From Bacillota bacterium (lineage in GTDB: Bacteria > Bacillota > Clostridia > Lachnospirales > Lachnospiraceae): a stretch of DNA of 64,000 nucleotides. The stretch spans positions 9,821 to 73,820 of the forward strand of contig JAEZKA010000063.1 of NCBI GenBank assembly GCA_023436225.1, read 5' to 3'. The translations under genes were made by a program, and so were the position numbers. Positions 51,806-60,499 of this stretch are shown piece by piece. Within the stretch, counting starts at the first letter, position 1, and every line of letters begins with the position of its first letter. The notes beneath the pieces are model-generated. The model made no database searches, was not told the origin of the DNA, and saw only the letters and a list, made by a program, of their open reading frames with translations.

Positions 51806-52798
51806 CTATTCTTTGATAATTCCCTGAAGCTTCAATTCATCCGCTCTATGGCATGCTACGTAATGTCCCTGCTCCTTCTCTATAAAATTAACCTCATCTG
51901 TTTTACATTTTTCAATACAATACTTGCACCTTGTGTGGAAGAAGCATCCGGATGGCGGGTTTGCCGGATTCGGAATCTCTCCCTGCAAAGGAATTCTCTC
52001 ATTCTCAACCGTCGGATCCGCAATAGGAACCGCAGAAATGAGTGCCTCTGTATAGGGGTGCATCGGATGTTTAAACAATTCCTCACTGGTGGTATACTCT
52101 ACCATCTTACCAAGATACATAACCCCTACCTTATCTGAGATATGCTCTACTACGGATAAGTCATGACTTATGAATAGATAAGTGAGCTTCAACTCCTTCT
52201 GGAGATCCATCAACAGATTCACCACCTGTGCCTGAACGGATACATCAAGAGCAGATACCGCTTCATCACATACAATCAAACGGGGATATAACACTAGTGC
52301 TCTAGCAATTCCAATTCTCTGACGTTGTCCACCGGAAAATGCATGGGGATAACGTTTTAGATAACTGGGATTTAGGCCGACCTTAACCGCGATTTCCTTT
52401 ACTCTACGCTCTATTTCCTTCTTCGGCAGCTTATAATTTGCTCTTAACGGTTCAGAAATAATATCAAATACGGTCATACGCGGATCCAGAGAAGAAAAGG
52501 GATCCTGGAAAATCATCTGTATCTCTTTTCTTATGGTCTTCATTGACGCCTTATCAATATGCTGTAGATTATGCACCGTTCCATCCCCGGCAAGATATAA
52601 TACCTCACCGGCAGTCGCATCGATTGCTTTCACGATACAACGCCCGAGTGTGGTTTTTCCGCAGCCGGATTCTCCAACAATACCGACAGTCTCACCCTCA
52701 TTTACCTCAAAGCTTACGCTATTCACTGCTCTAACATCTACTTTTTTTGAAGAGAAGGTTTTGCTCATTTCTTTTACTTTTAATATAGTTTCCGACAT
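51806..52798 (-). CDS. Opp-type ABC importer ATP-binding protein (second ATPase)
   Basis: A 330-residue ATPase of the OppF/DppF type. Walker A is GESGCGKTTLGRC, the Q-loop is in MIFQDPFSSLDPRMT, the signature is FSGGQRQRIGIARAL, Walker B VCDEAVSALD and the switch histidine FISHDLS. The C-terminal oligopeptide-transporter extension has GCFFHTRCKYCIEKC, a cysteine cluster that in some relatives binds an iron-sulfur cluster. It pairs with the ATPase encoded just upstream. The set may import oligosaccharides or peptides. Confidence 0.9.
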   Translation of the reverse strand: MSETILKVKEMSKTFSSKKVDVRAVNSVSFEVNEGETVGIVGESGCGKTTLGRCIVKAIDATAGEVLYLAGDGTVHNLQHIDKASMKTIRKEIQMIFQDPFSSLDPRMTVFDIISEPLRANYKLPKKEIERRVKEIAVKVGLNPSYLKRYPHAFSGGQRQRIGIARALVLYPRLIVCDEAVSALDVSVQAQVVNLLMDLQKELKLTYLFISHDLSVVEHISDKVGVMYLGKMVEYTTSEELFKHPMHPYTEALISAVPIADPTVENERIPLQGEIPNPANPPSGCFFHTRCKYCIEKCKTDEVNFIEKEQGHYVACHRADELKLQGIIKE

Positions 52799-52810
52799 AA
52801 CAATCCCTCC

Positions 52811-53818
52811 TTACTGATCTTTCTTCTTTATAGTAGTCACATCCGCATAACAGGCTACAAAATGTCCTTCTTCCACTTCCACCAAGGACGGCTCGCTGCA
52901 ATTGCATTTACCCTCAATACGGTATTGGCAGCGCTCATAGAAGCCACATTGATTGGCCAGATTCATCGCTAGCGGTACTGTTCCTTCGATCGAATACAGA
53001 CGATCATGACCACCACCAATCTTATGAACAGAACCCATTAATCCAATGGTGTATGGGTGAAGAGGCTTTTGGAAGATATCCTTAACAGGAGCAATCTCTA
53101 CGATTTTCCCAAGATACATAACTGCCACTCGGTCACAGACCTTTGCAACCGTTCCGAGATCATGGGTAATGTACAGAATTGCCATCTTAAACTCCTTCTG
53201 CAATTCCTTCATCAGCTCAAGAATTTGTGCCTGAATTGTAACGTCAAGGGCAGTAGTTGGTTCATCCGCTATTAGAAGCTTTGGGTTACAGACCAACGCC
53301 ATAGCGATCAAGGCTCTCTGTAGCATACCTCCTGAGAATTCATGAGGATATTGATTGAATCTTTTCTCCGGATTAGCGATACCCACTTTGCGCATCGCTT
53401 CAATTGAGATTTCCTTTGCCTTCTTCTTGTCCTTAGTCATATGCAGACGAACAAATTCAGAGATCTGGTGACCAATGGTAAAGAGTGGTGAGAATGAGCT
53501 CATTGGTTCCTGAAATATCATTGATATATTTTTACCGCGAATGCTCCTTATTTGGGCACCACCAAACTTCATATCCAACAGGTTCAGCTCTTTGTCATCA
53601 TTCACGAAGGTAATCTTACCGGTTGTCGCGCATTTTTTATCGTTAATCCCCATGATAGCCTTACTGGTCAAGCTCTTACCACAGCCCGATTCTCCAACTA
53701 ATCCGAGGGTTTCATTCTCTTTGATTGTAAAGCTAATCCCTCGTAGCGGAGTAAGTACGCCTTCATCCAGTTTAATTTGTATATTCAGATCTTCGACTAC
53801 AACTACATTCTTTTCCAT
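52811..53818 (-). CDS. Opp-type ABC importer ATP-binding protein (first ATPase)
   Basis: A 335-residue ATPase of the OppD/DppD type. Walker A is GESGCGKSLTSKA, the Q-loop is MIFQEPMSSFSPLFT, the signature is FSGGMLQRALIAMAL (the OppD variant SGGM), Walker B LIADEPTTALD and the switch YITHDLG. The C-terminal cysteine cluster is CGFYERCQYRIEGKCNC. It lies 12 bases downstream of the second permease gene and 12 bases before the second ATPase gene, so the five importer genes form one operon. Confidence 0.9.
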   Translation of the reverse strand: MEKNVVVVEDLNIQIKLDEGVLTPLRGISFTIKENETLGLVGESGCGKSLTSKAIMGINDKKCATTGKITFVNDDKELNLLDMKFGGAQIRSIRGKNISMIFQEPMSSFSPLFTIGHQISEFVRLHMTKDKKKAKEISIEAMRKVGIANPEKRFNQYPHEFSGGMLQRALIAMALVCNPKLLIADEPTTALDVTIQAQILELMKELQKEFKMAILYITHDLGTVAKVCDRVAVMYLGKIVEIAPVKDIFQKPLHPYTIGLMGSVHKIGGGHDRLYSIEGTVPLAMNLANQCGFYERCQYRIEGKCNCSEPSLVEVEEGHFVACYADVTTIKKKDQ

Positions 53819-53830
53819 CTAATACCTCGC

Positions 53831-55024
53831 TTATTTATAAGGGTCTGCCGCATCACGCAAGCCATCACCCAGGAAATTAAATGCCAGAACAGCTATACCT
53901 ACAAATAGGACCGGAATTAACTTCCACGGACAGTTGGCAATATTACTGATACTCTGACACTCCTGCAACAGTACGCCCCAGCTGGTAGCTGGTGCACGCA
54001 TTCCCAACCCAAGAAAGCTCATAGAGGTTTCTCCTAATATCATACTGGGAATTCCTAAGGTAAGGTTTACGATCAGGTAGCTCATGAAACCGGGAACAAG
54101 ATGCTTTGAGATAATCTTGGCATCCGACACTCCTGCCAATCTTGCAGCCATAACATAATCCTCTTTCTTCAAAGAAAGGAATTTACTGCGAACCGTCCTT
54201 GCCAGTCCAGGCCAGCTAAGTAATGACATAATGAGGGTAATAAATATGTACACCTTCACTACTGAGATACCGGGAGGAATAGCTGCTGAAAGAGCCATCC
54301 ATAACGGTAACGTAGGGAAGGAGGAGATTACCTCAATAATCCTTTGAATCACTGTATCGATAAATCCACCGTAATAACCGGAGATACCACCAATGATGAT
54401 TGCAAGCAGGAATGACATAAAGGTTCCGATCAATGGTACAGTCAGAGATACTTGGCTACCGATTAATATTCTTGAGAATAAATCGCGGCCAAGCTGATCA
54501 GCTCCGAAGAGCATGACATTTACCTTATCCTTTCCCGGCGGCAGCTCCGAATTATCAATGCCGAATAAGTGCACGTCACTTTTTATAAAGCCGAATAATT
54601 TATAAGAAGAACCTTTTACAAAAAAATTAATTTTGTAAGGCTTCTCTGTATTCTCCAGAAAAATTTTATTTAAAAATTTATCGTGTGAAATCTCTATGTC
54701 ATATACAAACGGGCCGATAAACTGTCCTTCATGCACAAAATGCACCTTGCTCGGGGGAGCATTGGAATAGGTTGCTGAGAAATCCTCTAAACCTTGGGGA
54801 GCGATAAAGGGGGCAAAGGCAGCTCCTGCATATAACAACGCCAATATAATGAAGCTGATTAGTGCTAGCTTATGCTTCAGTAGCTTTCTTCCCATCAACT
54901 GCCATTGTGAGGATGTATAATATTTCTCTTGTTTAATCCGCTTTTTTTCAAGCTTTTTTATTTCTTTTTCACTTAAATTTCTACTTTCAGGAGCAGAATG
55001 GTTTGTTATATTCTCTTGGCTCAT
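53831..55024 (-). CDS. Opp-type ABC importer permease (OppC-like)
   Basis: A 397-residue permease, longer than a usual OppC (about 300). A charged cytoplasmic N-terminus (about 1-50) precedes the first helix, LALISFIILALLYAGAAFAPF, and a long extracellular loop follows. Five more helices come after, with the permease-ATPase contact loop at SKFLSLKKEDYVMAARLAGVS and the typical ending IPVLFVGIAVLAFNFLGDGLRDAADP. The start overlaps the preceding permease stop by one base (TAATG). The long loop, with EGQFIGPFVYDIEI, is also known from sugar-linked Opp homologues. Confidence 0.9.
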   Translation of the reverse strand: MSQENITNHSAPESRNLSEKEIKKLEKKRIKQEKYYTSSQWQLMGRKLLKHKLALISFIILALLYAGAAFAPFIAPQGLEDFSATYSNAPPSKVHFVHEGQFIGPFVYDIEISHDKFLNKIFLENTEKPYKINFFVKGSSYKLFGFIKSDVHLFGIDNSELPPGKDKVNVMLFGADQLGRDLFSRILIGSQVSLTVPLIGTFMSFLLAIIIGGISGYYGGFIDTVIQRIIEVISSFPTLPLWMALSAAIPPGISVVKVYIFITLIMSLLSWPGLARTVRSKFLSLKKEDYVMAARLAGVSDAKIISKHLVPGFMSYLIVNLTLGIPSMILGETSMSFLGLGMRAPATSWGVLLQECQSISNIANCPWKLIPVLFVGIAVLAFNFLGDGLRDAADPYK

Positions 55025-56016
55025 TATTTACTCTCCTCTAGAAACTTAATTCTTGGGTCAAGAACCGCAAGCAGTAAATCAGATATCAATGTACCAATGA
55101 CGACCAGCGTAGCCGAGATTAAAAGGATACCACCGGAAAGATATACATCCTGGGATTGCAGAGCCTTTAATAATATCGGACCCTGTGTCGGAAGCATTAA
55201 CACGATTGCCGTAATGGTCGAACCGTTGAATATACCGGAGATCATTCCTCCAAGCCCACTTACAATCGGATTAACAACCGCACGCATTTCATATTTATAG
55301 GTAATTGTTTTCTCACTGACACCCTTTGCTCTTGCACAAAGTACATACGGTTTTTCCTGCTCATCCAGCATCTGGGCACGAACACTTCGGATCAGCCCGC
55401 AGGCACCCGACATACTAATAACAATAGTCGGTATAATTAATCGTTTTAAGAAATCTAAGAACGTTGCCCAGGAAGTAATACCACCTTCCGGGAATAGTCC
55501 CATGACCGGTTTACCTGTCCACTTATAGGACAGATACATCAATAGAATTGCCAATAAAAAATGTGGAACAGCCATACCAATGAAGCCAATCAGGGTAAAG
55601 GCATAATCGCCGATCGAGTATTGATGCTTAGCAGAATAGATTGCTATCGGAATGGCGATCAGATAGGTAACAATCAAGGTAATCAAAGAAATCATCAAGG
55701 TCGCCCCAAGTGTCTCACCAATCTTTACTAAAACAGTTTGGTTATAATAAAAGGACGTGCCCCAGTCTCCTGTCACAATACCGCCAAGCCAATCGACATA
55801 CTGTACCATGAATGGCCGATCCACCTTATACATGGCACGCAGGTTCGCGATATCCACCTCCGTTACCGTCTCTCCCTGTGCAATCATATCCGTTACCAAG
55901 CTGTCCACAAAGTCCCCAGGCGGAAGCTGAATTACAAAAAATACCACGAAGGTAATCATCAATAACGTGAAAAAGGCCAGCATAAGCCTTTTTACAATAT
56001 ATCTCCATTTATCCAT
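55024..56016 (-). CDS. Opp-type ABC importer permease (OppB-like)
   Basis: A 330-residue permease with six membrane helices. The start WRYIVKRLMLAFFTLLMITFVVFFVIQLPPGDFVDS is typical of OppB/DppB. The ATPase contact loop is QMLDEQEKPYVLCARAKGVSEK (EAA-type). The end VVIGTLISDLLLAVLDPRIK is the family signature. It pairs with the OppC-like subunit. A hairpin at 56068-56112 stands between the binding-protein gene and this one, which may give the usual excess of binding protein over permease. Confidence 0.92.
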   Translation of the reverse strand: MDKWRYIVKRLMLAFFTLLMITFVVFFVIQLPPGDFVDSLVTDMIAQGETVTEVDIANLRAMYKVDRPFMVQYVDWLGGIVTGDWGTSFYYNQTVLVKIGETLGATLMISLITLIVTYLIAIPIAIYSAKHQYSIGDYAFTLIGFIGMAVPHFLLAILLMYLSYKWTGKPVMGLFPEGGITSWATFLDFLKRLIIPTIVISMSGACGLIRSVRAQMLDEQEKPYVLCARAKGVSEKTITYKYEMRAVVNPIVSGLGGMISGIFNGSTITAIVLMLPTQGPILLKALQSQDVYLSGGILLISATLVVIGTLISDLLLAVLDPRIKFLEESK

Positions 56017-56067
56017 AACTTATCACCATAGAACCCTTCTCAACAACATTTACCTTTGAATAGATTT

Positions 56068-56112
56068 GGGCTTTTGCAAAAGAGTCATAAACCTGCCTTT
56101 TAGCAAAAGCCC
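56068..56112. repeat. hairpin between binding-protein and permease genes
   Basis: GGGCTTTTGC and GCAAAAGCCC form a perfect 10-bp stem, extended inward by AAAAG/CTTTT. No T run is present. It probably stabilises the upstream mRNA or partly stops transcription. Confidence 0.6.
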
Positions 56113-56204
56113 GGGAACCTAGAAGAACAATGAGTACGCACCCTTGTGCAGATATCATAGCTTCTTCCTAAGCATAATTGCTTTACAATAATCCTTTGTT
56201 CATC

Positions 56205-58292
56205 TTACTTTGCCAAATATAACTGTTCAGGACGCATCATACTTGCAAATCGGAACTCATCTGCCCAAACAACGTTGGAGGGGAAATTCTTTACATTGTT
56301 ATTAATAAAGAAATTAATAGGTAGCGGAGCAAGGAAACCGATAATCCAAGTATTCTCCTTATGTAAATCATAGATCTTTTGAACATTTTCTGCTACAATC
56401 GCATCTCTGTTATCTCCTGTTGCTGACTTGATCGCATCATAAGCATTGATCAACTCAAGAACAGCGCCGGTAGGCTCAACACCACCGTTTGCTGTAGTCT
56501 TACCATCCTCATACCATTTACCGTATGCACCATACCAGCAGCTGAAGTTACGCATAGGAACGATGATGTCAGGGCGGATTGCAGGAGATGTTATGTTAAC
56601 ACCCTCAAACTTAGCTTCTATATTATTAACAAGAATTGATTTTGCTATTTCAGCATCTACCTTGTCAGAAATCTTAACACCAATCGCTTTGTAAGCAGTC
56701 TGCAACAAGGTAATGTAATCGCCTTCCTTGGAGATGTCACTGGTAGATATAACGATTTCAACATCCCTATTCGTACCCTTCATCTTACGATAAGTACCTG
56801 CTGCCTTGTCCCAAGGCTCTGTTATCTCATCTAATATGCTGTTTGCCTTATCAACATTAAACTCAGTCCATTTATTTGTCCAATCCGCACTGTAAGAGGA
56901 AGTACCTTCAGCAGGTGCTGCCTGTGCAGGCTTGGATTGACCACTCATTAAGGTGGCATTCATTAGATTTCTGTCGACACTGATGGAAAGGGCTTCTCTA
57001 AAGCGGACATCCTGGAATAGTGCTCGTTTATCCAGATCCTGTACAGTCTGACACAGAGCCAAAGCAGGTCCGCTCTGCCAATCCGGACTAAACCAAGGAA
57101 CAATCGTATGAGTAGCCTGAGTTGCAGTTGCTACAGTTGCATAATCACCAAATCCAACCCATGAAATATCAATTTCACCTGCGGTCTGCTTTAACACCAC
57201 CTGATCCGCATCATTAATAATGATAAATTTTAAGCTATCAAGATAGGGTAATTGACGACCTTCACTATCTGTTTTCCAGAAATAAGGATTACGAACCAAT
57301 TCATAGGTCTCACCAACGGCATTCCAGTTGTCTTTCACAGCAATAAAGCTTCTGATCTGGGGAACAATCGCATAATCCCAGTTATAATAACCGATATCTT
57401 TACCCATGGTGCCGTAATCTTCCCACGCTCTGCCAAAATCCTTGTTTGCATTGGCAATCGCCTGTTCTTCTGTAATTAACGGGAAGGTAGCATCATCCGC
57501 TACACCGTCTTTACGTGCTACATAATTAACATAAAAGTGCTTTGGTAAATACATCCACTTATTATCTACAGCTACTGCTTCCGGGAAGTTCGGCTTCGGA
57601 GCAGCGAAGGTTACTGTAAATGTATAATCATCAACCTTAGCAAATTCAGCCCAGTAATTCTTACCATCCTTAGTTACCTGATAGCAATTGTAAGGCTTCG
57701 ATGTATAAGCAGGATAATATCCCGCATCCTCTACACCCAATGCTGTACGGTCGGCATTCAATGCAGGAGTTGACATGTGATCATAATAGAATATCACATC
57801 GTCCGCTGTAAACGGATGTCCATCAGACCACTTCATGCCTTTACGGAGCTCTATTGTCCAAACGGAAGCATCTTCATTTGGATAATAGTCCTTACATACA
57901 TTTGCCTCTACTTCGCCAGAGCCGTCCATTTTGAAACGGAACATACTTTGTTCTGTATAAGGACCCCATGTCCAGCGTCCACCGTCATTTGTTGTGGAAG
58001 TGATGCTACCGCCATACTCTCCCAGTGACATAACATCTTTTTCAATCATAACGTCCTCAGCCACTGGCAAACGTTCTTCCAATACCGGAAGTGTTCCGGC
58101 AGCAACCTGTTCAGCAAGCATTGGCGCCTCTTTGGCCGAATCGGCTGGCTCGCTCTCTCCACCGGTAGTCTCCTCTGTGGTAGCCGGAGTAGGATTTTGT
58201 TTCTCATCTTCATTGTTTGAAGGTTTACTACATGCTGTCAGAAGACTAAACCCAAGAACTACTGCCAGCATAAGTGCTAATACTCTTTTCAT
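56205..58292 (-). CDS. ABC importer substrate-binding lipoprotein (family 5)
   Basis: A 695-residue extracellular binding protein of solute-binding family 5 (OppA-like). The lipoprotein signal is MKRVLALMLAVVLGFSLLTAC, with the lipidated cysteine at about 21, and a Thr/Glu/Pro-rich linker follows. Family landmarks include WTIELRKGMKWSDGHPFTADDVIFYYDHM and FREALSISVDRNLMNATL. At about 695 residues it is larger than typical OppA (about 540), as are the sugar-binding members described in Thermotoga. AGGAGG precedes the ATG. It is the first gene of the importer operon. Given the flanking mannosidases I favour an oligosaccharide ligand; peptides remain possible. Confidence 0.9.
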   Translation of the reverse strand: MKRVLALMLAVVLGFSLLTACSKPSNNEDEKQNPTPATTEETTGGESEPADSAKEAPMLAEQVAAGTLPVLEERLPVAEDVMIEKDVMSLGEYGGSITSTTNDGGRWTWGPYTEQSMFRFKMDGSGEVEANVCKDYYPNEDASVWTIELRKGMKWSDGHPFTADDVIFYYDHMSTPALNADRTALGVEDAGYYPAYTSKPYNCYQVTKDGKNYWAEFAKVDDYTFTVTFAAPKPNFPEAVAVDNKWMYLPKHFYVNYVARKDGVADDATFPLITEEQAIANANKDFGRAWEDYGTMGKDIGYYNWDYAIVPQIRSFIAVKDNWNAVGETYELVRNPYFWKTDSEGRQLPYLDSLKFIIINDADQVVLKQTAGEIDISWVGFGDYATVATATQATHTIVPWFSPDWQSGPALALCQTVQDLDKRALFQDVRFREALSISVDRNLMNATLMSGQSKPAQAAPAEGTSSYSADWTNKWTEFNVDKANSILDEITEPWDKAAGTYRKMKGTNRDVEIVISTSDISKEGDYITLLQTAYKAIGVKISDKVDAEIAKSILVNNIEAKFEGVNITSPAIRPDIIVPMRNFSCWYGAYGKWYEDGKTTANGGVEPTGAVLELINAYDAIKSATGDNRDAIVAENVQKIYDLHKENTWIIGFLAPLPINFFINNNVKNFPSNVVWADEFRFASMMRPEQLYLAK

Positions 58293-58464
58293 ATTTCTCC
58301 TCCTTTTAGTTCTACATTTTACTTTCTACTACAAAGTAGATAATTGTAAAACGCAAGATTTCGTGTTGTAAATCCCATTTTAATAACAACCTTTACATGC
58401 AACGATCATCCATATGTGAATATGTACGGATTAAATACCTTTAATAAAGTTAAAAATATTTTTA

Positions 58465-58480
58465 TTAAATATATTTATCT
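58465..58480. promoter_or_regulatory. candidate GntR operator in the importer leader
   Basis: TTAAATATATTTATCT contains the perfect palindrome TAAATATATTTA. The same 13-base core TTAAATATATTTA recurs in the alpha-mannosidase promoter at 63723-63735. Here it lies just downstream of the importer promoter. Confidence 0.55.
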
Positions 58481-58489
58481 TGCATACTA

Positions 58490-58518
58490 ATCATATCATA
58501 TATATTATTGTTTGTAAA
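58490..58518 (-). promoter_or_regulatory. promoter of the ABC importer operon
   Basis: On the minus strand TTTACA (plus 58513-58518), 17 bases, TATGAT (plus 58490-58495). It predicts a leader of roughly 190 bases, in keeping with the long AT-rich gap. No ORF is seen in 58293-58757. Confidence 0.55.
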
Positions 58519-58757
58519 TAATATATTTATATGTTTTATATAAAAACCAAGTATTTTTCATGTAAATAATTGCTATTATGCCTATCGTTGTGTATATTTT
58601 CTATTTTATTTGATAGCACTTTGCTTTATTAAGTAATCAATTTTTTCATTATGTATATTTAATATGTTTTTTCCAACTATAATGAATACCTAAAATGGTT
58701 GCAAAATTTATAACACATAACCCATAGAGATCTCGCATATATTCAACCTTCATTCAA

Positions 58758-58799
58758 AAACAGAAAGCCCGAATCAGAGTCTCACACTCCATCCGGGCT
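58758..58799 (-). terminator. terminator of the GntR-type regulator gene
   Basis: On the minus strand AGCCCG and CGGGCT form a stem closing a 22-base loop, followed by TTTCTGTTTTTG. It lies 30 bases past the regulator stop. Confidence 0.75.
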
Positions 58800-58829
58800 A
58801 ATCTATTACTTCTATTCACATAGGGATTT

Positions 58830-59915
58830 CTAATATTTACTAACCAATAATGCCGGCACCGTAAAATCCGTCTCAGTAGTAGTCTTATTAATCTGCGCTA
58901 TTAATAAATCTACTATCTTATCCGCCATCTCGATTTCATTCTGTTTCATATGCAACATTGAGAGACCTTGTGGACCATCCACACAGGAAATCTTTACATC
59001 TACATCCAGCTTTATATTCGCAAGCTTTGAGGCCTCAATGATCGCGGACATCAGGCTATATTCCGCGCATACAATTCCATCTAGCTGTTCTTTATTATTT
59101 ACTAAATACTCAACAGCTCTCTCAATGTTCTCTTTTTTCGGCGGGTGCTGATATATATTCTCATCAAATACTAATGTACATTCTGGCAATGTGGTAATGC
59201 CAAATTCAGCTGCTGCTTCGTAAAAGCCATTCTTACGTTCTTGCAGGGAAGAGGTACCGATAATCTCAGATGAGAAAAATGCCAGTTTTCGGCACCCATT
59301 CTCGTAAAGATGCTTTACCAGGCTTTTGATTGCCTGAAGGTTATCTGTTCTCACCGATGGAACCGATATCCCCTCTAATTTCTTATCAATTACAACAACC
59401 GGGAAGCCTTCCAGAATAAGCTTTAGGATTTTAGGGTTGTAATAAACCCCATGGCAAGGCATTACAATCAAACCCTCAATCTGTGATTTCACAAGGAAAT
59501 CAATCTCCTCCGTCTCCTTCTCTCTATTATAGTAAGAGAATCTGGTGATAACCTTATAACCGTATTCTTCGGCCTTTTGATCTATTTTATATACCAGATC
59601 CAGACCAAAGGAACTGGATACATGTTCCATTACAACTCCTATTTTCTTGATGGAGCAGGTAATATCCCTTCCACAAACCTCTTCTGTTACTGGGTTACGT
59701 AGCTTAACAAAGGTTCCTACACCCGGTATTCTCTGTAAAACCCCTTCCTCCTTCAGCATACTCAAGGCCTTTTTAACTGTAATCATACTAACGCCGAATT
59801 TCTGTTTTAACTCATCATCGGAAGGTATTTTCATCCCTTCTGTATAGATATTATCCTCTATCTTTTTCTTTAAATCGTCGTAAATCTGTCTATACAAAAA
59901 ATTGTCTCTGTCCAC
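58830..59915 (-). CDS. GntR-LacI-type transcriptional regulator
   Basis: A 361-residue regulator of the AraR type. The N-terminal GntR winged helix-turn-helix is YRQIYDDLKKKIEDNIYTEGMKIPSDDELKQKFGVSMITVKKALSMLKEEGVL. The C-terminal two-thirds is a LacI/periplasmic-binding-like sensor (IGVVMEHVSSSFGLDLVYKID, GLIVMPCHGVYYNPK, ISCVDGPQGLSMLHMKQNEIEMA) that should bind a sugar. The start is GTG at 59913-59915, with GGAGGTG 8 bases upstream. It lies between the alpha-mannosidase and importer genes and probably represses both through the AT-rich palindromes. The sugar is unknown. Confidence 0.88.
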   Translation of the reverse strand: MDRDNFLYRQIYDDLKKKIEDNIYTEGMKIPSDDELKQKFGVSMITVKKALSMLKEEGVLQRIPGVGTFVKLRNPVTEEVCGRDITCSIKKIGVVMEHVSSSFGLDLVYKIDQKAEEYGYKVITRFSYYNREKETEEIDFLVKSQIEGLIVMPCHGVYYNPKILKLILEGFPVVVIDKKLEGISVPSVRTDNLQAIKSLVKHLYENGCRKLAFFSSEIIGTSSLQERKNGFYEAAAEFGITTLPECTLVFDENIYQHPPKKENIERAVEYLVNNKEQLDGIVCAEYSLMSAIIEASKLANIKLDVDVKISCVDGPQGLSMLHMKQNEIEMADKIVDLLIAQINKTTTETDFTVPALLVSKY

Positions 59916-59931
59916 CCGTATTCACCTCCTC

Positions 59932-59953
59932 TATATATTTAATATACTTAACA
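59932..59953. promoter_or_regulatory. candidate autoregulatory operator of the GntR-type gene
   Basis: The minus strand reads GTTAAGTATATTAAATATAT just downstream of a TATAAT box and upstream of the ribosome site. It matches 14 of 18 positions of the operator-like sequence in the mannosidase promoter at 63723-63740. Confidence 0.45.
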
Positions 59954-59992
59954 GCATTATACAACAGCGTAATATAAATGAAAAGGACATTT

Positions 59993-60427
59993 TTAAAGCC
60001 CGCCTGACCCATCAAGTACCCTTTCCTGAGATACATTCTGCCATCTAGTCATAGCGATAAAGCTCATAATACCTCCGGCTAGCGCAATAAGAAAACAGAT
60101 ACCGATTACAACCTCCCAGCTAAAGCTTTGAGCAATCAATCCAATTCCAAAACTTGATAATGCACTTCCCGCATAAGCACAGGAATTTAGTATTCCTGTA
60201 ACGGTCGATACTTTTCCAAAGTTCGCAAAATGGAGTGGAAGCAAGCTGATCAGCATCGTATTGACTCCCATCATACCCGCCTCCAGCTTTGTCAAGAATC
60301 CTACTCCGACCATCTCATTCATCGCAGCGATATAATTCAGACGTCCAAGATACGTAGAAAAATACGCGATCCAGCATACAAAAACAAAGCACTTGATAAC
60401 GCTTCGATTCTGAAGCTTATTCTTCAT
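59993..60427 (-). pseudogene. MFS transporter with large internal deletion
   Basis: A 144-residue ORF that joins the start of a sugar-phosphate/GlpT-like MFS transporter (VIKCFVFVCWIAYFSTYLGRLNYIAAMNEM, helix 1) directly to its end (NTMLISLLPLHFANFGKVSTVTGILNSCAYAGSALSSFGIGLIAQ, helices 10-12). A normal member has about 420 residues, so about 280 residues are missing with the frame kept. The join is near LTKLEAGMMG. It cannot form a 12-helix pore. It lies between the alpha-mannosidase and its presumed regulator, so it was probably the original transporter of the locus, now replaced by the Opp-type importer. Confidence 0.7.
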
Positions 60428-60499
60428 TCTCTATTCCTTCCCCCTTAATCCGAAAACATCCTTGTATCTAGGTTAACTAACCACGAACCATAGCCCGGT

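Noticed and set aside
51806..58292. The Opp-type importer as the pheromone re-import system
   Set aside because: It lies 31 kb away among glycosidases with a sugar-type regulator. A genome normally has other Opp systems, so there is no specific evidence.
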